A DNA stretch of 64,000 nucleotides from an uncultured Psychroserpens sp. (GTDB taxonomy: Bacteria; Bacteroidota; Bacteroidia; Flavobacteriales; Flavobacteriaceae): assembly GCF_947500255.1 (NCBI RefSeq), contig NZ_CANMRL010000001.1, positions 1,426,001-1,490,000 of the forward strand, written 5' to 3'. Each line of letters starts with the position of its first letter. Position 1 is the stretch's first letter. The position numbers were made by a program, and so were the translations under genes. The notes under the pieces are model-generated. The model ran no database searches and was not told the origin of the DNA. It saw nothing but the letters and a program-made list of their open reading frames with translations. This document shows positions 1 to 9,240 of this stretch, piece after piece.

Positions 1-1077
1 CATCCGCATTTAAGAGACGTTCATGGCTATCAGATCAATGATTTTGGAGCTATAGTTGCGGCGGCTGCATTGGCACACGATATTGGAAATCCGCCTTTTG
101 GGCATTCAGGCGAAAAAGCTATCGGAGAATTCTTTAAAACGGGAGAAGGTCGTTATTTTGAAGATCAATTAACGGCAAAACAATATGAAGACCTATGTAG
201 TTTTGAAGGCAATGCTAACGGATTCAAAATTTTAACCGAAAGTAGAAAAGGACGTGTAGGTGGTTTGCGTTTAAGTTATGCAACACTTGGTGCTTTTACG
301 AAATACCCTAAAGAATCGCTTCCCAAAAAACCAACAAAACATATAGCCGATAAGAAGTATGGCTTTTTTCAAAATGAAAAAGATCTCTTTCAAGATATTG
401 CTGAAGAATTAGGTTTAGTAAAAAGAGGAAATGACAATGATGTGAGTTATTGTAGACACCCATTGGTATATTTGGTTGAAGCAGCCGATGATATTTGTTA
501 TACAATCATAGATTTTGAGGATGGGATCAATTTAGGGCTTATTCAAGAAGAGTACGCTCTAGAATATTTAATCAATTTGGTTCGTGACTCTATTCAAACT
601 AAAACCTATAATGCACTGCAAAGTACACAAGACAGATTAAGTTATTTACGATCATTGGCTATTAATACGCTTATAAGTGAAGCTGTTGATATTTTTATGG
701 AGCATGAAGAAACAATTCTATCAGGAGAGTTTTCTAAAGCACTCATAGATTATAGTGATTATGAGGCCCAAATAAAAGATATTATCACATTAAGTATTAG
801 TAATGTGTATCAAGCTACCGAGGTGGTTGATAAAGAAATCGTAGGATATAAAGTCATAAATGAACTTCTGGCTGTTTTCAGTAAAGCGGTAGTTAATAAT
901 CTACAAAATAATGTATCTAACTTTGATAAATTGATATTAAAGTCAATAAAAGATTATGTCGATCTCGAAAAGGACAATCTTTACGATTGTTTATTATCAG
1001 TTTGCTTTTATGTTTCAAAAATGTCAGACTCTAACGCAATTTTAACATATCAAAAATTAAAAGGTAATCATTTGTAA
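1..1077 (+). CDS. dgt: dGTPase (deoxyguanosinetriphosphate triphosphohydrolase), 5' partial
   Basis: The frame is open from base 1, so the N-terminus lies outside the window; the ORF track's start at 70 is only an internal TTG codon. The visible 358 residues contain the HD-superfamily metal motif AHDIGNPPFGHSGE, preceded in frame by HPHLRDVHGY. A later segment, YLVEAADDICYTIID, matches the downstream conserved Asp of dGTPases. The family hydrolyses dGTP to deoxyguanosine and triphosphate in the cytoplasm and so affects dNTP pools. The enzyme is followed by about 215 bp of non-coding sequence and then a small membrane peptide on the same strand. The family call is firm. Which dGTPase subtype it is, and its exact substrate range, cannot be told from the fragment. 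Confidence 0.9.
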   Translation, partial: HPHLRDVHGYQINDFGAIVAAAALAHDIGNPPFGHSGEKAIGEFFKTGEGRYFEDQLTAKQYEDLCSFEGNANGFKILTESRKGRVGGLRLSYATLGAFTKYPKESLPKKPTKHIADKKYGFFQNEKDLFQDIAEELGLVKRGNDNDVSYCRHPLVYLVEAADDICYTIIDFEDGINLGLIQEEYALEYLINLVRDSIQTKTYNALQSTQDRLSYLRSLAINTLISEAVDIFMEHEETILSGEFSKALIDYSDYEAQIKDIITLSISNVYQATEVVDKEIVGYKVINELLAVFSKAVVNNLQNNVSNFDKLILKSIKDYVDLEKDNLYDCLLSVCFYVSKMSDSNAILTYQKLKGNHL

Positions 1078-1235
1078 TTCAAAGTGTTGTTTTAATTTTT
1101 GTGATGGTGTTGATAGAAGTGTTGATAATTATTCTTTAGCGTAAATAAATACTGACATTTATATGTGATATTTGGCTTCTTAAAGAAGGGAAGCTCAAGA
1201 ACTCCTTTTTTATTTTATGCATTTCATCGATTAAA

Positions 1236-1266
1236 TTTGTATTTTAACGATAATTAGCTATATTTG
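1236..1266 (+). promoter_or_regulatory. Bacteroidota-type promoter for the 58-aa peptide gene
   Basis: TTTG at 1236-1239, a 19-nt spacer and TATATTTG at 1259-1266 match the Bacteroidota housekeeping consensus TTTG/TAnnTTTG exactly. The ATG of the small ORF is at 1295, giving a leader of roughly 20-25 nt. This promoter is the main support for treating the short ORF as a gene. Confidence 0.7.
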
Positions 1267-1294
1267 TTTAACCTAATCTTTTAAACCTACACAG

Positions 1295-1471
1295 ATGAAA
1301 AAGAATATTCTTGGAGCTGCAGTGATTTTTTTCGTAACACTAGCGTTCTTGTTAATGATTGATGATATTACTAGTAACGGTAATCATCAGCCACAGCAAC
1401 AGACCAATGTTCAGGTTTACGATGTAAATGAGCAGCCAGATATTGCTACTACTGACGAAGAGGAGCAATAG
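1295..1471 (+). CDS. Small single-pass membrane or secreted peptide, 58 aa, unknown function
   Basis: This ORF is too short for the ORF track. It starts with MKKNILGAAVIFFVTLAF, a lysine-led hydrophobic stretch that reads as a transmembrane helix or uncleaved signal anchor (residues about 5-22). A polar tail rich in Gln, Asn and Asp follows, ending in DEEEQ. A consensus promoter lies just upstream, with an AT-rich leader. The last 23 bp overlap the 3' end of dxs, which converges from the other strand. No known family is recognised. Existence of the gene is likely but unproven. Confidence 0.6.
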   Translation: MKKNILGAAVIFFVTLAFLLMIDDITSNGNHQPQQQTNVQVYDVNEQPDIATTDEEEQ

Positions 1472-3227
1472 ATTTAAACAAAAGACTTAAACTTTCGACA
1501 TCAATCTCTACAGATTGATGTTGTTGTTTTATAGAGGCATGTTCAATGAAACGATCTGGGATGCCTAATGTTCTTACAGGTATATTATAGTTGTTTTTAG
1601 AGGCAAATTCTAAAATAGCACTTCCAAATCCGCCCACAACAGTACCATCCTCGACAGTTATGATTTCTTGATACGTATTGAAAATCTCATGTAACAGTGT
1701 TTCATCAAGCGGCTTTACAAATCGCATATCATAATGAGAAATATAGTCATTGCTTTCACAATTAATAATAGCGTTTTCAACATTGGATGAAATAGACCCA
1801 ATGGTTAAAACAGCTAAATGATGTCCTTTTTTAAGTTGAACGCCTTCTCCAATGTTTAGTTCTGAAAATGGCTGTTTCCAATCCATGATATGTCCACGTC
1901 CTCTTGGATATCTTATTGCGATAGGATGATCCAATCCTAACTGAACTGTGTACATAATATTGCGCAATTCGATTTCATTTCGAGGTGCAAAAATGATCAT
2001 ATTCGGAATACATCTTAAATATGCCAAATCAAAAACACCATGATGTGTCGCACCATCTTCACCTACCAATCCTGATCGATCTAAGCAGAAAATAACGGGA
2101 AGATTTTGTAATGCAACGTCATGAATCACTTGGTCATAAGCACGTTGTAAAAATGTAGAATAGATATTGCAAAACGGAATCAGATTTTGAGTGGCCATTC
2201 CAGCTGCCAAGGTCACTGCATGTTGCTCGGCAATTCCAACATCGAATGCACGATCTGGAATTTGCTCCATCATAAACTTTAAAGAACTACCTGTAGGCAT
2301 AGCAGGAGTAATACCAACAATCTTTTTGTTGTTTTTAGCCAACTCGACAATGGTATGACCAAAGACATCTTGAAATTTTGGAGCCTGCTCCATGGTATTC
2401 TTTGGAATTAGATCGCCAGTTTGAGCATTAAATTTTCCAGGTGCATGATATTTTACCTGATTGTCTTCGGCTTGTTTGAGGCCTTTACCTTTGGTAGTGA
2501 TCACATGAAGAAACTTTGGGCCTTTAACCGATTTTAAACGTTCTAATTCTGAAATCAAAGTCGTAAGGTCGTGACCATCTATAGGGCCTGAATAATCAAA
2601 GTTTAACGCTTCAAAAACATTGTCTTGCTTTTCCTTTCCTTTTTTGACATTGGTTAAATACTGTTTTAAAGCACCAACACTTGGGTCGATACCAATGGCG
2701 TTATCATTTAAAATAACCAATAAATTGGCATCAGTAACACCAGCATGATTTAAGCCTTCAAAAGCCATTCCGCTAGCGATGGAAGCATCACCAATCACAG
2801 CAATGTGATGTTTGTCTTCGCCTTTAAGTTGCGAACCAATGGCCATACCTAAAGCAGCCGAAATTGAGGTAGACGAGTGTCCAACCCCAAAGGTGTCGTA
2901 TTCGCTTTCGGCACGTTTTGGAAAACCGCTAATTCCGCCTTCTTGTCTGTTGGTATGGAAAATATCTTTTCTGCCAGTTAGTATTTTATGTCCGTAAGCT
3001 TGATGCCCAACATCCCAAATAAGGAGATCTTCAGGTGTATTAAACACATAATGTAACGCTAAGGTTAGTTCTACAACACCAAGACTTGCGCCTAAATGTC
3101 CTTCTTTAGTCGCGACAATATTGATAATAAACGCACGTAACTCTTTGGCGAGTTGAGGTAAGTCATTAGGATTTAATTGTCTTAAATCTTTAGGAAGATT
3201 GATATGGTCTAATAGTCGCTTTTGCAC
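1449..3227 (-). CDS. dxs: 1-deoxy-D-xylulose-5-phosphate synthase
   Basis: A 592-aa thiamine-diphosphate enzyme that condenses pyruvate and glyceraldehyde 3-phosphate to DXP, the first step of the non-mevalonate isoprenoid pathway. Visible marks are the N-terminal GHLGASLG segment with the substrate-site His44, the TPP/Mg motif starting GDASIASGM and ending near LNDN, and the transketolase-type pyrimidine-binding region with DVGIAEQHAV. The C-terminal transketolase domain ends near the stop codon. The length is slightly short of the usual 620-640 aa, as in other flavobacterial copies. The gene starts 22 bp after the TonB-like gene, so the two are probably co-transcribed. The polyprenyl synthase at 20.4 kb uses products of the same pathway. 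Confidence 0.97.
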   Translation of the reverse strand: MQKRLLDHINLPKDLRQLNPNDLPQLAKELRAFIINIVATKEGHLGASLGVVELTLALHYVFNTPEDLLIWDVGHQAYGHKILTGRKDIFHTNRQEGGISGFPKRAESEYDTFGVGHSSTSISAALGMAIGSQLKGEDKHHIAVIGDASIASGMAFEGLNHAGVTDANLLVILNDNAIGIDPSVGALKQYLTNVKKGKEKQDNVFEALNFDYSGPIDGHDLTTLISELERLKSVKGPKFLHVITTKGKGLKQAEDNQVKYHAPGKFNAQTGDLIPKNTMEQAPKFQDVFGHTIVELAKNNKKIVGITPAMPTGSSLKFMMEQIPDRAFDVGIAEQHAVTLAAGMATQNLIPFCNIYSTFLQRAYDQVIHDVALQNLPVIFCLDRSGLVGEDGATHHGVFDLAYLRCIPNMIIFAPRNEIELRNIMYTVQLGLDHPIAIRYPRGRGHIMDWKQPFSELNIGEGVQLKKGHHLAVLTIGSISSNVENAIINCESNDYISHYDMRFVKPLDETLLHEIFNTYQEIITVEDGTVVGGFGSAILEFASKNNYNIPVRTLGIPDRFIEHASIKQQHQSVEIDVESLSLLFKSIAPLRQ

Positions 3228-3249
3228 AACACAAAAATACGAGAATTAA

Positions 3250-4227
3250 TCAGTCTTCCATATTAAAAACAATAGGCAAATTATAAATAACAGGAGTGAA
3301 TTGACCTCTTTGTTTTCCAGGATTAAACTTAGGCAGTAATTTGATTACACGAATGGCTTCTTTATCAAATAAAGGATGAGGTGATCTGGTTTTTATATCT
3401 TGAATTTGACCATCCTTATCTATTTCAAACTGAATATAAATACGTTGTCTTCCTGTAAGTCCAAGATTCACTGCAGTTTCAATATTAAAATGTTTTTGAA
3501 CAAATGCATTCATCTTTGAATTGAAATAGTCTTGCTGTTCTTTTTGAGATAAGTTGTTAGGTGTATTAGGAAACTGAGGAGGTACATCGATACTCAGCAA
3601 CCCTATAGTAACGTCATCATGAATCCTCATCTCGCCTTCAATTTCAGGATAGTCAGGTTCAATAATCGAATCTACGGGAATAGGATCTCTTGTATTATCT
3701 ATAACCTCACCAGTAATAACGAGTCCGTTTATGATCGGTATTGGAGGAGGAACAGGATTCTTTTTAACAATACTGTCTGCTTTTTCCATTTTTCTAAAAC
3801 AGCTTGTAGTTGTAGTATCAGATAAACGCTTGGCTAGAATTTGAGCAGAATCTATTTTAGGTTCTATAATCTCAACACTTTCAATTTTTTTAATACGACC
3901 ATTGTCATCAGAACAACTGAAAAGTGATGTTCCCATGGCTAAAAGTAAAGCCAATAAAAACAGTTTCTGAAAACTCAAATGCTGTTCAAACACCGTTTCC
4001 GAAACCTGTAAATTAATAGCATCCAATTGGTTTTGTTTTATATGTCCGCAAATACGTTGATCTTTATTATGATGAATAAAGGTTTGAACTTCATTCGTAT
4101 TCATTTTGGTAAAGTCGACAACCGTTTTAGAACAAGACTGGCAAAAGCGTCCTTTTTCGTTTGGTGTCATTTCGGACCAATTTTCGTGACAAGGTTTGGG
4201 AATTGAGATAGCGTAGCGTGGTTTCAT
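3250..4227 (-). CDS. TonB-family energy transducer-like protein with N-terminal Cys-rich domain
   Basis: The 325-aa protein begins with a cytoplasmic domain of a type common in Bacteroidota: PKPCHENWSEMTPNEKGRFC, then CQSCSKTVVDFTKM and a later ICGH, giving several conserved cysteines that look like a metal-binding site. One hydrophobic helix (about residues 87-106) follows. A proline-rich periplasmic spacer leads to a C-terminal TonB domain (about residues 235-325) with GRQRIYIQFEIDKDG and LPKFNPGKQRG. TonB proteins pass proton-motive force from ExbBD to outer-membrane receptors such as SusC. Here the Cys-domain fusion suggests a specialised or signalling role, but that is inference. It is upstream of dxs on the same strand. 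Confidence 0.8.
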   Translation of the reverse strand: MKPRYAISIPKPCHENWSEMTPNEKGRFCQSCSKTVVDFTKMNTNEVQTFIHHNKDQRICGHIKQNQLDAINLQVSETVFEQHLSFQKLFLLALLLAMGTSLFSCSDDNGRIKKIESVEIIEPKIDSAQILAKRLSDTTTTSCFRKMEKADSIVKKNPVPPPIPIINGLVITGEVIDNTRDPIPVDSIIEPDYPEIEGEMRIHDDVTIGLLSIDVPPQFPNTPNNLSQKEQQDYFNSKMNAFVQKHFNIETAVNLGLTGRQRIYIQFEIDKDGQIQDIKTRSPHPLFDKEAIRVIKLLPKFNPGKQRGQFTPVIYNLPIVFNMED

Positions 4228-4306
4228 AGTGTCATGATTTCTAGAATAGCATCAAATGTCTTGCCATGTTTATGATGAATTCGATTAGAATTGTATTTTT
4301 ACAAGC

Positions 4307-4756
4307 ATGGAAAACCCGTTTGACGATACCTATTTTATGAAAAAAGCCTTGCAAGAGGCTGAGGATGCTTTCGAGAAAGGCGAAATTCCCGTAGGTGCTG
4401 TGGTGGTAATTAATGATCGCATTATAGCCAGAGCTCATAATCTGACAGAACTTTTAAATGATGTGACTGCTCACGCCGAAATGCAAGCCATTACTGCAGC
4501 TGCTAATTTTTTAGGTGGAAAGTATCTCACGAATTGTACCTTATATGTGACTTTAGAACCTTGCCAAATGTGTGCAGGTGCTTTGTATTGGAGTCAGATT
4601 TCTAAGATTGTGTATGGTGCTAGAGATGAAGAGCGCGGTTGTATTAATTTGAAAACTAAACTTCATCCAAAAACGAAAATAGTTGGTGGTGTTCTGGCCA
4701 ATGAAGCTTCAAATTTATTAAAGCGATTTTTTATTCAGAAGCGAAATTTGAATTAA
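4307..4756 (+). CDS. tadA: tRNA-specific adenosine deaminase
   Basis: A 149-aa zinc-dependent deaminase that converts A34 to inosine in the anticodon of tRNA-Arg(ACG). The zinc and catalytic motif HAEM is at residues 56-59 (His56, Glu58), and PCQMCAGA supplies Cys86 and Cys89. The GEIPVGAVVV segment near residue 25 is typical of the family. The start MENPFDDTYFM is well placed, and a TATTTTTA box lies just upstream, so the leader is very short. The gene is divergent from the TonB-like gene. Length and motifs match TadA rather than guanine deaminase. Confidence 0.93.
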   Translation: MENPFDDTYFMKKALQEAEDAFEKGEIPVGAVVVINDRIIARAHNLTELLNDVTAHAEMQAITAAANFLGGKYLTNCTLYVTLEPCQMCAGALYWSQISKIVYGARDEERGCINLKTKLHPKTKIVGGVLANEASNLLKRFFIQKRNLN

Positions 4757-4870
4757 ACAGAAATTTGCGTTAGCAATAGAACGATCTGTTTGAGCTCTTC
4801 GAAGAAAGCGAGTAGTGAAAGTGCGACCAACTGAAGCTTTAGCGTAAGTAGGTAACGCCCAAACAAAAAA
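4757..4870. other. Intergenic stretch without a gene; possible dispersed repeat
   Basis: This 114-bp stretch between tadA and the cspA terminator holds no reading frame of note and is less AT-rich than other gaps. It contains GAGCTC and several short broken inverted segments such as CTCTTCGAAGAAAGCGAG. It resembles the non-coding dispersed elements seen in flavobacterial genomes, but with only one copy in this window that cannot be shown here. Confidence 0.3.
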
Positions 4871-4895
4871 AACGCCTAACTTTCGTTAGACGTTG
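4864..4895 (-). terminator. Intrinsic terminator of the cold-shock gene
   Basis: On the minus strand AACGTCTAAC-GAAA-GTTAGGCGTT forms a 10-bp stem with one G-U pair and a GAAA tetraloop, followed by a run of T (TTTTTTGTTT). It lies about 25 bp after the cspA stop codon. Confidence 0.85.
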
Positions 4896-4920
4896 AAACT
4901 GTAATATAAAGTATATCTTC

Positions 4921-5112
4921 TTAAAGAACTTGTACGTTAGCCGCAACCATTCCTTTTCTTCCTTCTTCTTCTGTGTACTCTACATTATCGCCTTCACGGA
5001 TCTCAACACCGTTAAGGTTTGATACGTGTACGAAAATGTCTTTTCCTGTTTCTTCGTTGGTAATGAATCCAAATCCTTTTGAATCATTAAAAAATTTAAC
5101 TGTTCCAGTCAT
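4921..5112 (-). CDS. cspA: Cold-shock domain protein
   Basis: A 63-aa single-domain CSD protein. RNP1 (KGFGFI) and RNP2 (DIFVHV) RNA-binding motifs are both present, and the start MTGTVKFFNDSKGFGFI is the family's standard N-terminus. Such proteins bind single-stranded RNA and act as RNA chaperones during cold shock or growth. The gene is monocistronic, with its own -7 box (TACATTTG on the minus strand at 5139-5146) and its own terminator. The symbol is used generically; which Csp paralogue this is cannot be decided. Confidence 0.95.
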   Translation of the reverse strand: MTGTVKFFNDSKGFGFITNEETGKDIFVHVSNLNGVEIREGDNVEYTEEEGRKGMVAANVQVL

Positions 5113-5138
5113 TGTAAAAAAATATATTAATTAAGTTG

Positions 5139-5146
5139 CAAATGTA
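5139..5146 (-). promoter_or_regulatory. -7 promoter box of the cold-shock gene
   Basis: TACATTTG on the minus strand fits TAnnTTTG and would give a leader of about 20-25 nt before the ATG at 5112. No clear -33 TTTG was found at the right distance. Confidence 0.5.
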
Positions 5147-5201
5147 CGCTATAATATAATGCGATGTATTAATTAATTGTAATTTTTTAAAATATTGATT
5201 T

Positions 5202-5438
5202 TCAATAGGTTTTATTTTTTTGGTTTTCGCGCATTTTGTCTAAGTTCTCTTGTGTTAACATATAATCTTTTATGTCTTTATCTTTCCAGCGATAATATCC
5301 AAAAAGAGGAAACACCACAACAAAAAGGCCTATCACACCAAACCCTATAAGCTTTTGTGAATAAGGGAGGTCTAAGAAGTAACCACAACATATACTGCCA
5401 ATTGAAGCTAAAAACGCAATAAGAATGAGATATTTCAT
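5202..5438 (-). CDS. Small two-helix membrane protein, 78 aa, unknown
   Basis: The protein starts MKYLILIAFLASIGSICCGYF, a first hydrophobic helix (about residues 2-20). A second helix, LIGFGVIGLFVVVFPLFGYY, spans about residues 30-50. The charged C-terminal tail (KDKDIKDY through NQKNKTY) is probably cytoplasmic. It lies between cspA and the ClC channel gene on the same strand, 33 bp after the ClC stop, so it may be co-transcribed with the channel. No known family is recognised. The alternative overlapping frame at 5278-5463 is a shadow. Confidence 0.65.
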   Translation of the reverse strand: MKYLILIAFLASIGSICCGYFLDLPYSQKLIGFGVIGLFVVVFPLFGYYRWKDKDIKDYMLTQENLDKMRENQKNKTY

Positions 5439-5471
5439 AAGGCTGTTTTTTGTTAAATATCAATACCTGAT

Positions 5472-7250
5472 TTACGATGTAAAATTAATTAATTCCCGTC
5501 GGTAAGCTGTTAATAATTTAGATTTTGATACAAACCCGTAATAACTTCCACCTTTAATTACAGGAAGATTCCATGCACTACTATCTTGAAATTTACGCAT
5601 CACATCTTTCATGGAGTCGCTTTCATAATAAATATAATCTGGCGGATTATGCATAAAAGTTTCTACCGAAGTCGTCTCATAAAGTGATTGATCAAACATA
5701 ACCGTTCTAATGTCATCAAGTAAAATAACGCCAACCAAATATTGATTGTCATCAACTACAGGAAATAGATTCCGACTCGATTTGGCCACACCTTGATGTA
5801 GCATTTCACCAAGGGACATTTCTGGATTTAAAACAGTAAAGTCCTGTTCGATAACACTATCGAGTTTCATTAGAGTTAATACCGACTGATCTTTATTATG
5901 TGTAAGCAATGCTCCTTTTTCGGCAAGCTCTTTTGTGTAGATGGTATGGTCGACCGCATTTTTAGTAATAATAAATGACATAGAAACAGTAATCATTAAG
6001 GGAACAAACAATTGATAACCACCTGTGATTTCTGCAATTAAAAAAATAGCGGTTAAAGGTGCATGGAGCACACCAGCAATTAATCCTGCCATACCGATTA
6101 GCGTAAAATTTGATTCTGAAACTTGAAATCCGAAACCGATATTATTAATAATTTTGGCAACAACATTACCTAATGCACTTCCCATAACCATAGTTGGGAT
6201 AATAATTCCGCCAGCTCCTCCTGCTGCAAAAGTCGTGGTCATGGCAACAGCTTTAAAAATAGTAATGCCAATAAGTAATGCGATAACCACCCAAATATTA
6301 TCTAAATACTCATCAAAAGGAGTCTTCCCTAAGGCATGTAAGTGATTTCCATCGAGTAAATCATTAATAAATCCGAAACCTTCACCATATAGTGGAGGAA
6401 TAAAATAGAGCATGACACCAATAGCTAAACCACCGACTATCAGTTTTTGTCCATTAGTTTTAAACCGTTCAAAAAATTTATAAACGGCAAAATAAATTTT
6501 AGAGAAATAGATGGATGCAATACCAGTTCCTATACCTAAAATAATAAAGAATAAAGTGTCTCTTAATGCAAATGTAGTAGATACATTATAATTAAATAAG
6601 ACACCATTTCCGAGGAAAAAATAAGAGGTGAGTACAGACGATACCGAAGCAATCAATAATGGTAATAATGAAGCAAAAGTCAAGTCGAGACTAAAGACTT
6701 CTACAGCAAAAATTATAGCAGCGATAGGCGATTGAAAAATAGATGCGATAGCACCTGCTGCGGCACAACCTATAAGCAATGTTCTGGTTTTTCTATCGAC
6801 ATGAAATAATTGTCCAATATTTGAACTTACTGCCGAAGCCGATGCAATTGCAGGTCCTAATAATCCAACAGAACCACCAAAACCAGCAGTTAGTGGTGCA
6901 GTAATTAGTGGTAAATATATTTTGCTTCGTTTGAGCAAGCCATTCTTTTTAGATAGTGAAAAAAGGATACTTGGAATGGCGTGTTCGACAGGTCGCTTGG
7001 AAACATATTTTGCAAATAAATAAACCAACCAAAGACCTATAACAGGTAAGATGAAATAGATACTATTTTGAGAAACAATGATACTTTTTTCAAGCAGCCA
7101 TTCAATACTATACGTTATATTTTTTATGGTTACAGAGACTAATCCAGATAATAAACCAATAAGAATAGCTAATAAAAACACAAAGTTTTTTTGCGAAATG
7201 TATTTGTATCGCAAAATGAGCAAGCGTTTTATAACGTTTTGGATTGGCAT
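5472..7250 (-). CDS. ClC-family chloride channel with C-terminal CBS pair
   Basis: The 592-aa protein has a ClC membrane domain (about residues 25-430) and two CBS domains (about 445-592), which usually bind adenine nucleotides. The ClC signatures are HAIPSIL near residue 90, GFGGSVGLLGP at 123-133 and GGAGGIIIPTMVMGSALGN. In proton-coupled ClC exchangers the middle signature reads GxEGP or GxEAP, where the Glu is the gate. Here the residue at that position is Leu131, so the gating glutamate is missing. By analogy with gate-Glu mutants of the E. coli exchanger, this protein is more likely an uncoupled anion channel; that is inference. It lies downstream of aspS, from which a terminator separates it. 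Confidence 0.9.
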   Translation of the reverse strand: MPIQNVIKRLLILRYKYISQKNFVFLLAILIGLLSGLVSVTIKNITYSIEWLLEKSIIVSQNSIYFILPVIGLWLVYLFAKYVSKRPVEHAIPSILFSLSKKNGLLKRSKIYLPLITAPLTAGFGGSVGLLGPAIASASAVSSNIGQLFHVDRKTRTLLIGCAAAGAIASIFQSPIAAIIFAVEVFSLDLTFASLLPLLIASVSSVLTSYFFLGNGVLFNYNVSTTFALRDTLFFIILGIGTGIASIYFSKIYFAVYKFFERFKTNGQKLIVGGLAIGVMLYFIPPLYGEGFGFINDLLDGNHLHALGKTPFDEYLDNIWVVIALLIGITIFKAVAMTTTFAAGGAGGIIIPTMVMGSALGNVVAKIINNIGFGFQVSESNFTLIGMAGLIAGVLHAPLTAIFLIAEITGGYQLFVPLMITVSMSFIITKNAVDHTIYTKELAEKGALLTHNKDQSVLTLMKLDSVIEQDFTVLNPEMSLGEMLHQGVAKSSRNLFPVVDDNQYLVGVILLDDIRTVMFDQSLYETTSVETFMHNPPDYIYYESDSMKDVMRKFQDSSAWNLPVIKGGSYYGFVSKSKLLTAYRRELINFTS

Positions 7251-7264
7251 AGATTAAATCTACT

Positions 7265-7294
7265 AAAAAATCCTGCATGAAGCAGGATTTTTAA
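7265..7294 (-). terminator. Intrinsic terminator after aspS
   Basis: AAATCCTGC-TTCAT-GCAGGATTT on the minus strand is a strong stem-loop followed by TTTTT. It lies directly after the aspS stop codon and also works, less well, in the other direction. Confidence 0.85.
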
Positions 7295-7295
7295 T

Positions 7296-9050
7296 TTATG
7301 ATTTTAAGTTGAGTTTTAAACTCAGCTCTGTTAATTGTTCATCATCAATTGGCGCTGGTGCATCAATCATAACGTCTCGACCATTGTTGTTTTTTGGGAA
7401 TGCTATAAAATCTCTAATGGTTTCTTGTCCGCCAAGGATGGCTACCAGTCGATCTAAACCAAATGCGAGTCCGCCATGAGGAGGCGCTCCATATTGAAAA
7501 GCATCCATTAAGAATCCAAATTGCGCTTTAGCTTCTTCGGGTGTAAATCCTAAGTAATCAAACATTAAGGCTTGTGTTTCTTTATCATGAATACGAATAG
7601 ATCCACCACCAATTTCGTTTCCATTTAAAACTAAATCATAGGCATTAGCCTTAACAGCACCTGGATCGGTTTTTAGTAATTCTATTTGACCAGTCTTAGG
7701 TGATGTAAATGGATGATGCATTGCATGGTAACGTTCAGTGTCTTCATCCCATTCCAGAAGCGGGAAATCCATAATCCAAAGTGGAGCAAACTCATCTGGC
7801 TTACGCAAGCCTAGACGTTCTGCTAATTCCATACGCAATGCACTTAATTGAGCTCTCACTTTATTGGTGTTTCCAGAAAGCACACAAATAAGATCTCCAG
7901 GTTTAGCGCCTGTAACTTCAGCCCATTTTGCTAAATCGTCTTGATCGTAAAATTTATCCACAGACGATTTGTAACTTCCGTCATCATTACATCTGCAGTA
8001 AACCATTCCTAAGGCGCCAACTTGAGGACGTTTCACCCAATCAATTAATTTGTCTATCTCTTTTCTAGTGTAACTATTTCCGCCAGGAACAGCAATTCCA
8101 ACAACTAATTCGGCAGAATTAAACACATTAAAATCTTTATGTTGTGCTACAGCATTGAGCTCGCCAAATTCCATTCCAAATCGAATATCTGGCTTGTCAT
8201 TTCCATAAAGACGCATAGCGTCATCATAAAGTAATCGCGGAAATTTTTCGATGTCTACACCATTAACTTCTTTAAGGAGGTGACGTGTTAATCCTTCAAA
8301 TGCATTTAAAATATCTTCTTGCTCGATAAATGCCATTTCACAATCAATTTGCGTGAATTCTGGCTGTCTATCGGCACGTAAGTCTTCATCTCTAAAGCAT
8401 TTTACAATTTGAAAATATTTATCCATGCCGCCAACCATTAAGAGCTGCTTGAATGTTTGAGGCGATTGTGGTAAAGCGTAGAATTGCCCTTCATTCATTC
8501 GAGAAGGTACTACAAAATCACGAGCACCTTCAGGAGTTGATTTAATCAAATATGGTGTTTCTACTTCGATAAACCCTTCTTGAGATAAATAGTTTCTTAC
8601 TTCTTGAGTGACTTTATGTCTAAAGATGAGGCTGTCTTTTACTGGATTACGACGAATATCTAAATAGCGGTATTTCATTCGTAGTTCTTCACCACCATCA
8701 GTGTCATCTTCAATAGTGAAAGGTGGTAGTTGAGCTTCATTTAAAATGTTCAATTCTGTAACTAAGATCTCAATATCTCCAGTTGGTATATTGGGGTTTT
8801 TAGAAGCACGTTCAATGACAGTGCCTTTGACTTGAATAACAAATTCACGACCAAGCTCCTGCGCTTGTTTCATCATAGCTTTAGAAGTGCGTTCCTCATC
8901 AAACACGAGTTGTGTTATTCCATAGCGATCACGTAGGTCTATCCATACGATAAATCCTTTGTCACGAGATTTTTGAACCCAACCTGCAAGTGTAACTTCT
9001 GTATTGATATGTGATGCTCTTAATTCACCACAATTATGACTTCTGTACAT
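7296..9050 (-). CDS. aspS: Aspartyl-tRNA synthetase
   Basis: A 584-aa class II synthetase that charges tRNA-Asp. The N-terminal OB-fold anticodon domain (about residues 1-110) includes [15 protein letters not shown]. Class II motif 2 is the [18 protein letters not shown] segment, and motif 3 is [10 protein letters not shown] near the C-terminus. The insert between motifs 2 and 3 is the bacterial GAD domain, which marks the bacterial rather than archaeal form. The start [11 protein letters not shown] is standard for the family. A -7 box, TAAATTTG on the minus strand, lies at 9068-9075. Confidence 0.97.
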   Translation of the reverse strand: MYRSHNCGELRASHINTEVTLAGWVQKSRDKGFIVWIDLRDRYGITQLVFDEERTSKAMMKQAQELGREFVIQVKGTVIERASKNPNIPTGDIEILVTELNILNEAQLPPFTIEDDTDGGEELRMKYRYLDIRRNPVKDSLIFRHKVTQEVRNYLSQEGFIEVETPYLIKSTPEGARDFVVPSRMNEGQFYALPQSPQTFKQLLMVGGMDKYFQIVKCFRDEDLRADRQPEFTQIDCEMAFIEQEDILNAFEGLTRHLLKEVNGVDIEKFPRLLYDDAMRLYGNDKPDIRFGMEFGELNAVAQHKDFNVFNSAELVVGIAVPGGNSYTRKEIDKLIDWVKRPQVGALGMVYCRCNDDGSYKSSVDKFYDQDDLAKWAEVTGAKPGDLICVLSGNTNKVRAQLSALRMELAERLGLRKPDEFAPLWIMDFPLLEWDEDTERYHAMHHPFTSPKTGQIELLKTDPGAVKANAYDLVLNGNEIGGGSIRIHDKETQALMFDYLGFTPEEAKAQFGFLMDAFQYGAPPHGGLAFGLDRLVAILGGQETIRDFIAFPKNNNGRDVMIDAPAPIDDEQLTELSLKLNLKS

Positions 9051-9067
9051 AGTAAAAAATTGAAGTG

Positions 9068-9075
9068 CAAATTTA
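9068..9075 (-). promoter_or_regulatory. -7 promoter box of aspS
   Basis: TAAATTTG on the minus strand matches TAnnTTTG and lies 17 bp before the aspS start codon. No convincing -33 element was found. Confidence 0.45.
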
Positions 9076-9240
9076 ACAAGTTAATATGTTTATTTCCATG
9101 TTTCTCTACAATTTATGCTTAAAGAAATTAATTTTTAATCGTTTTAAACAAAATATTTTTTGCATTTTTTTAACAATATCTGTAAGATTATTAAGTTTTT
9201 ATTAAGATATTTAACATGACTAATTCAAAAAATTAACATT

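Noticed and set aside
5278-5463. 61-aa ORF overlapping the 78-aa membrane protein in another frame
   Set aside because: The 78-aa frame has a better signal/helix pattern and start; this one is rich in Trp, Phe and Cys as expected by chance.
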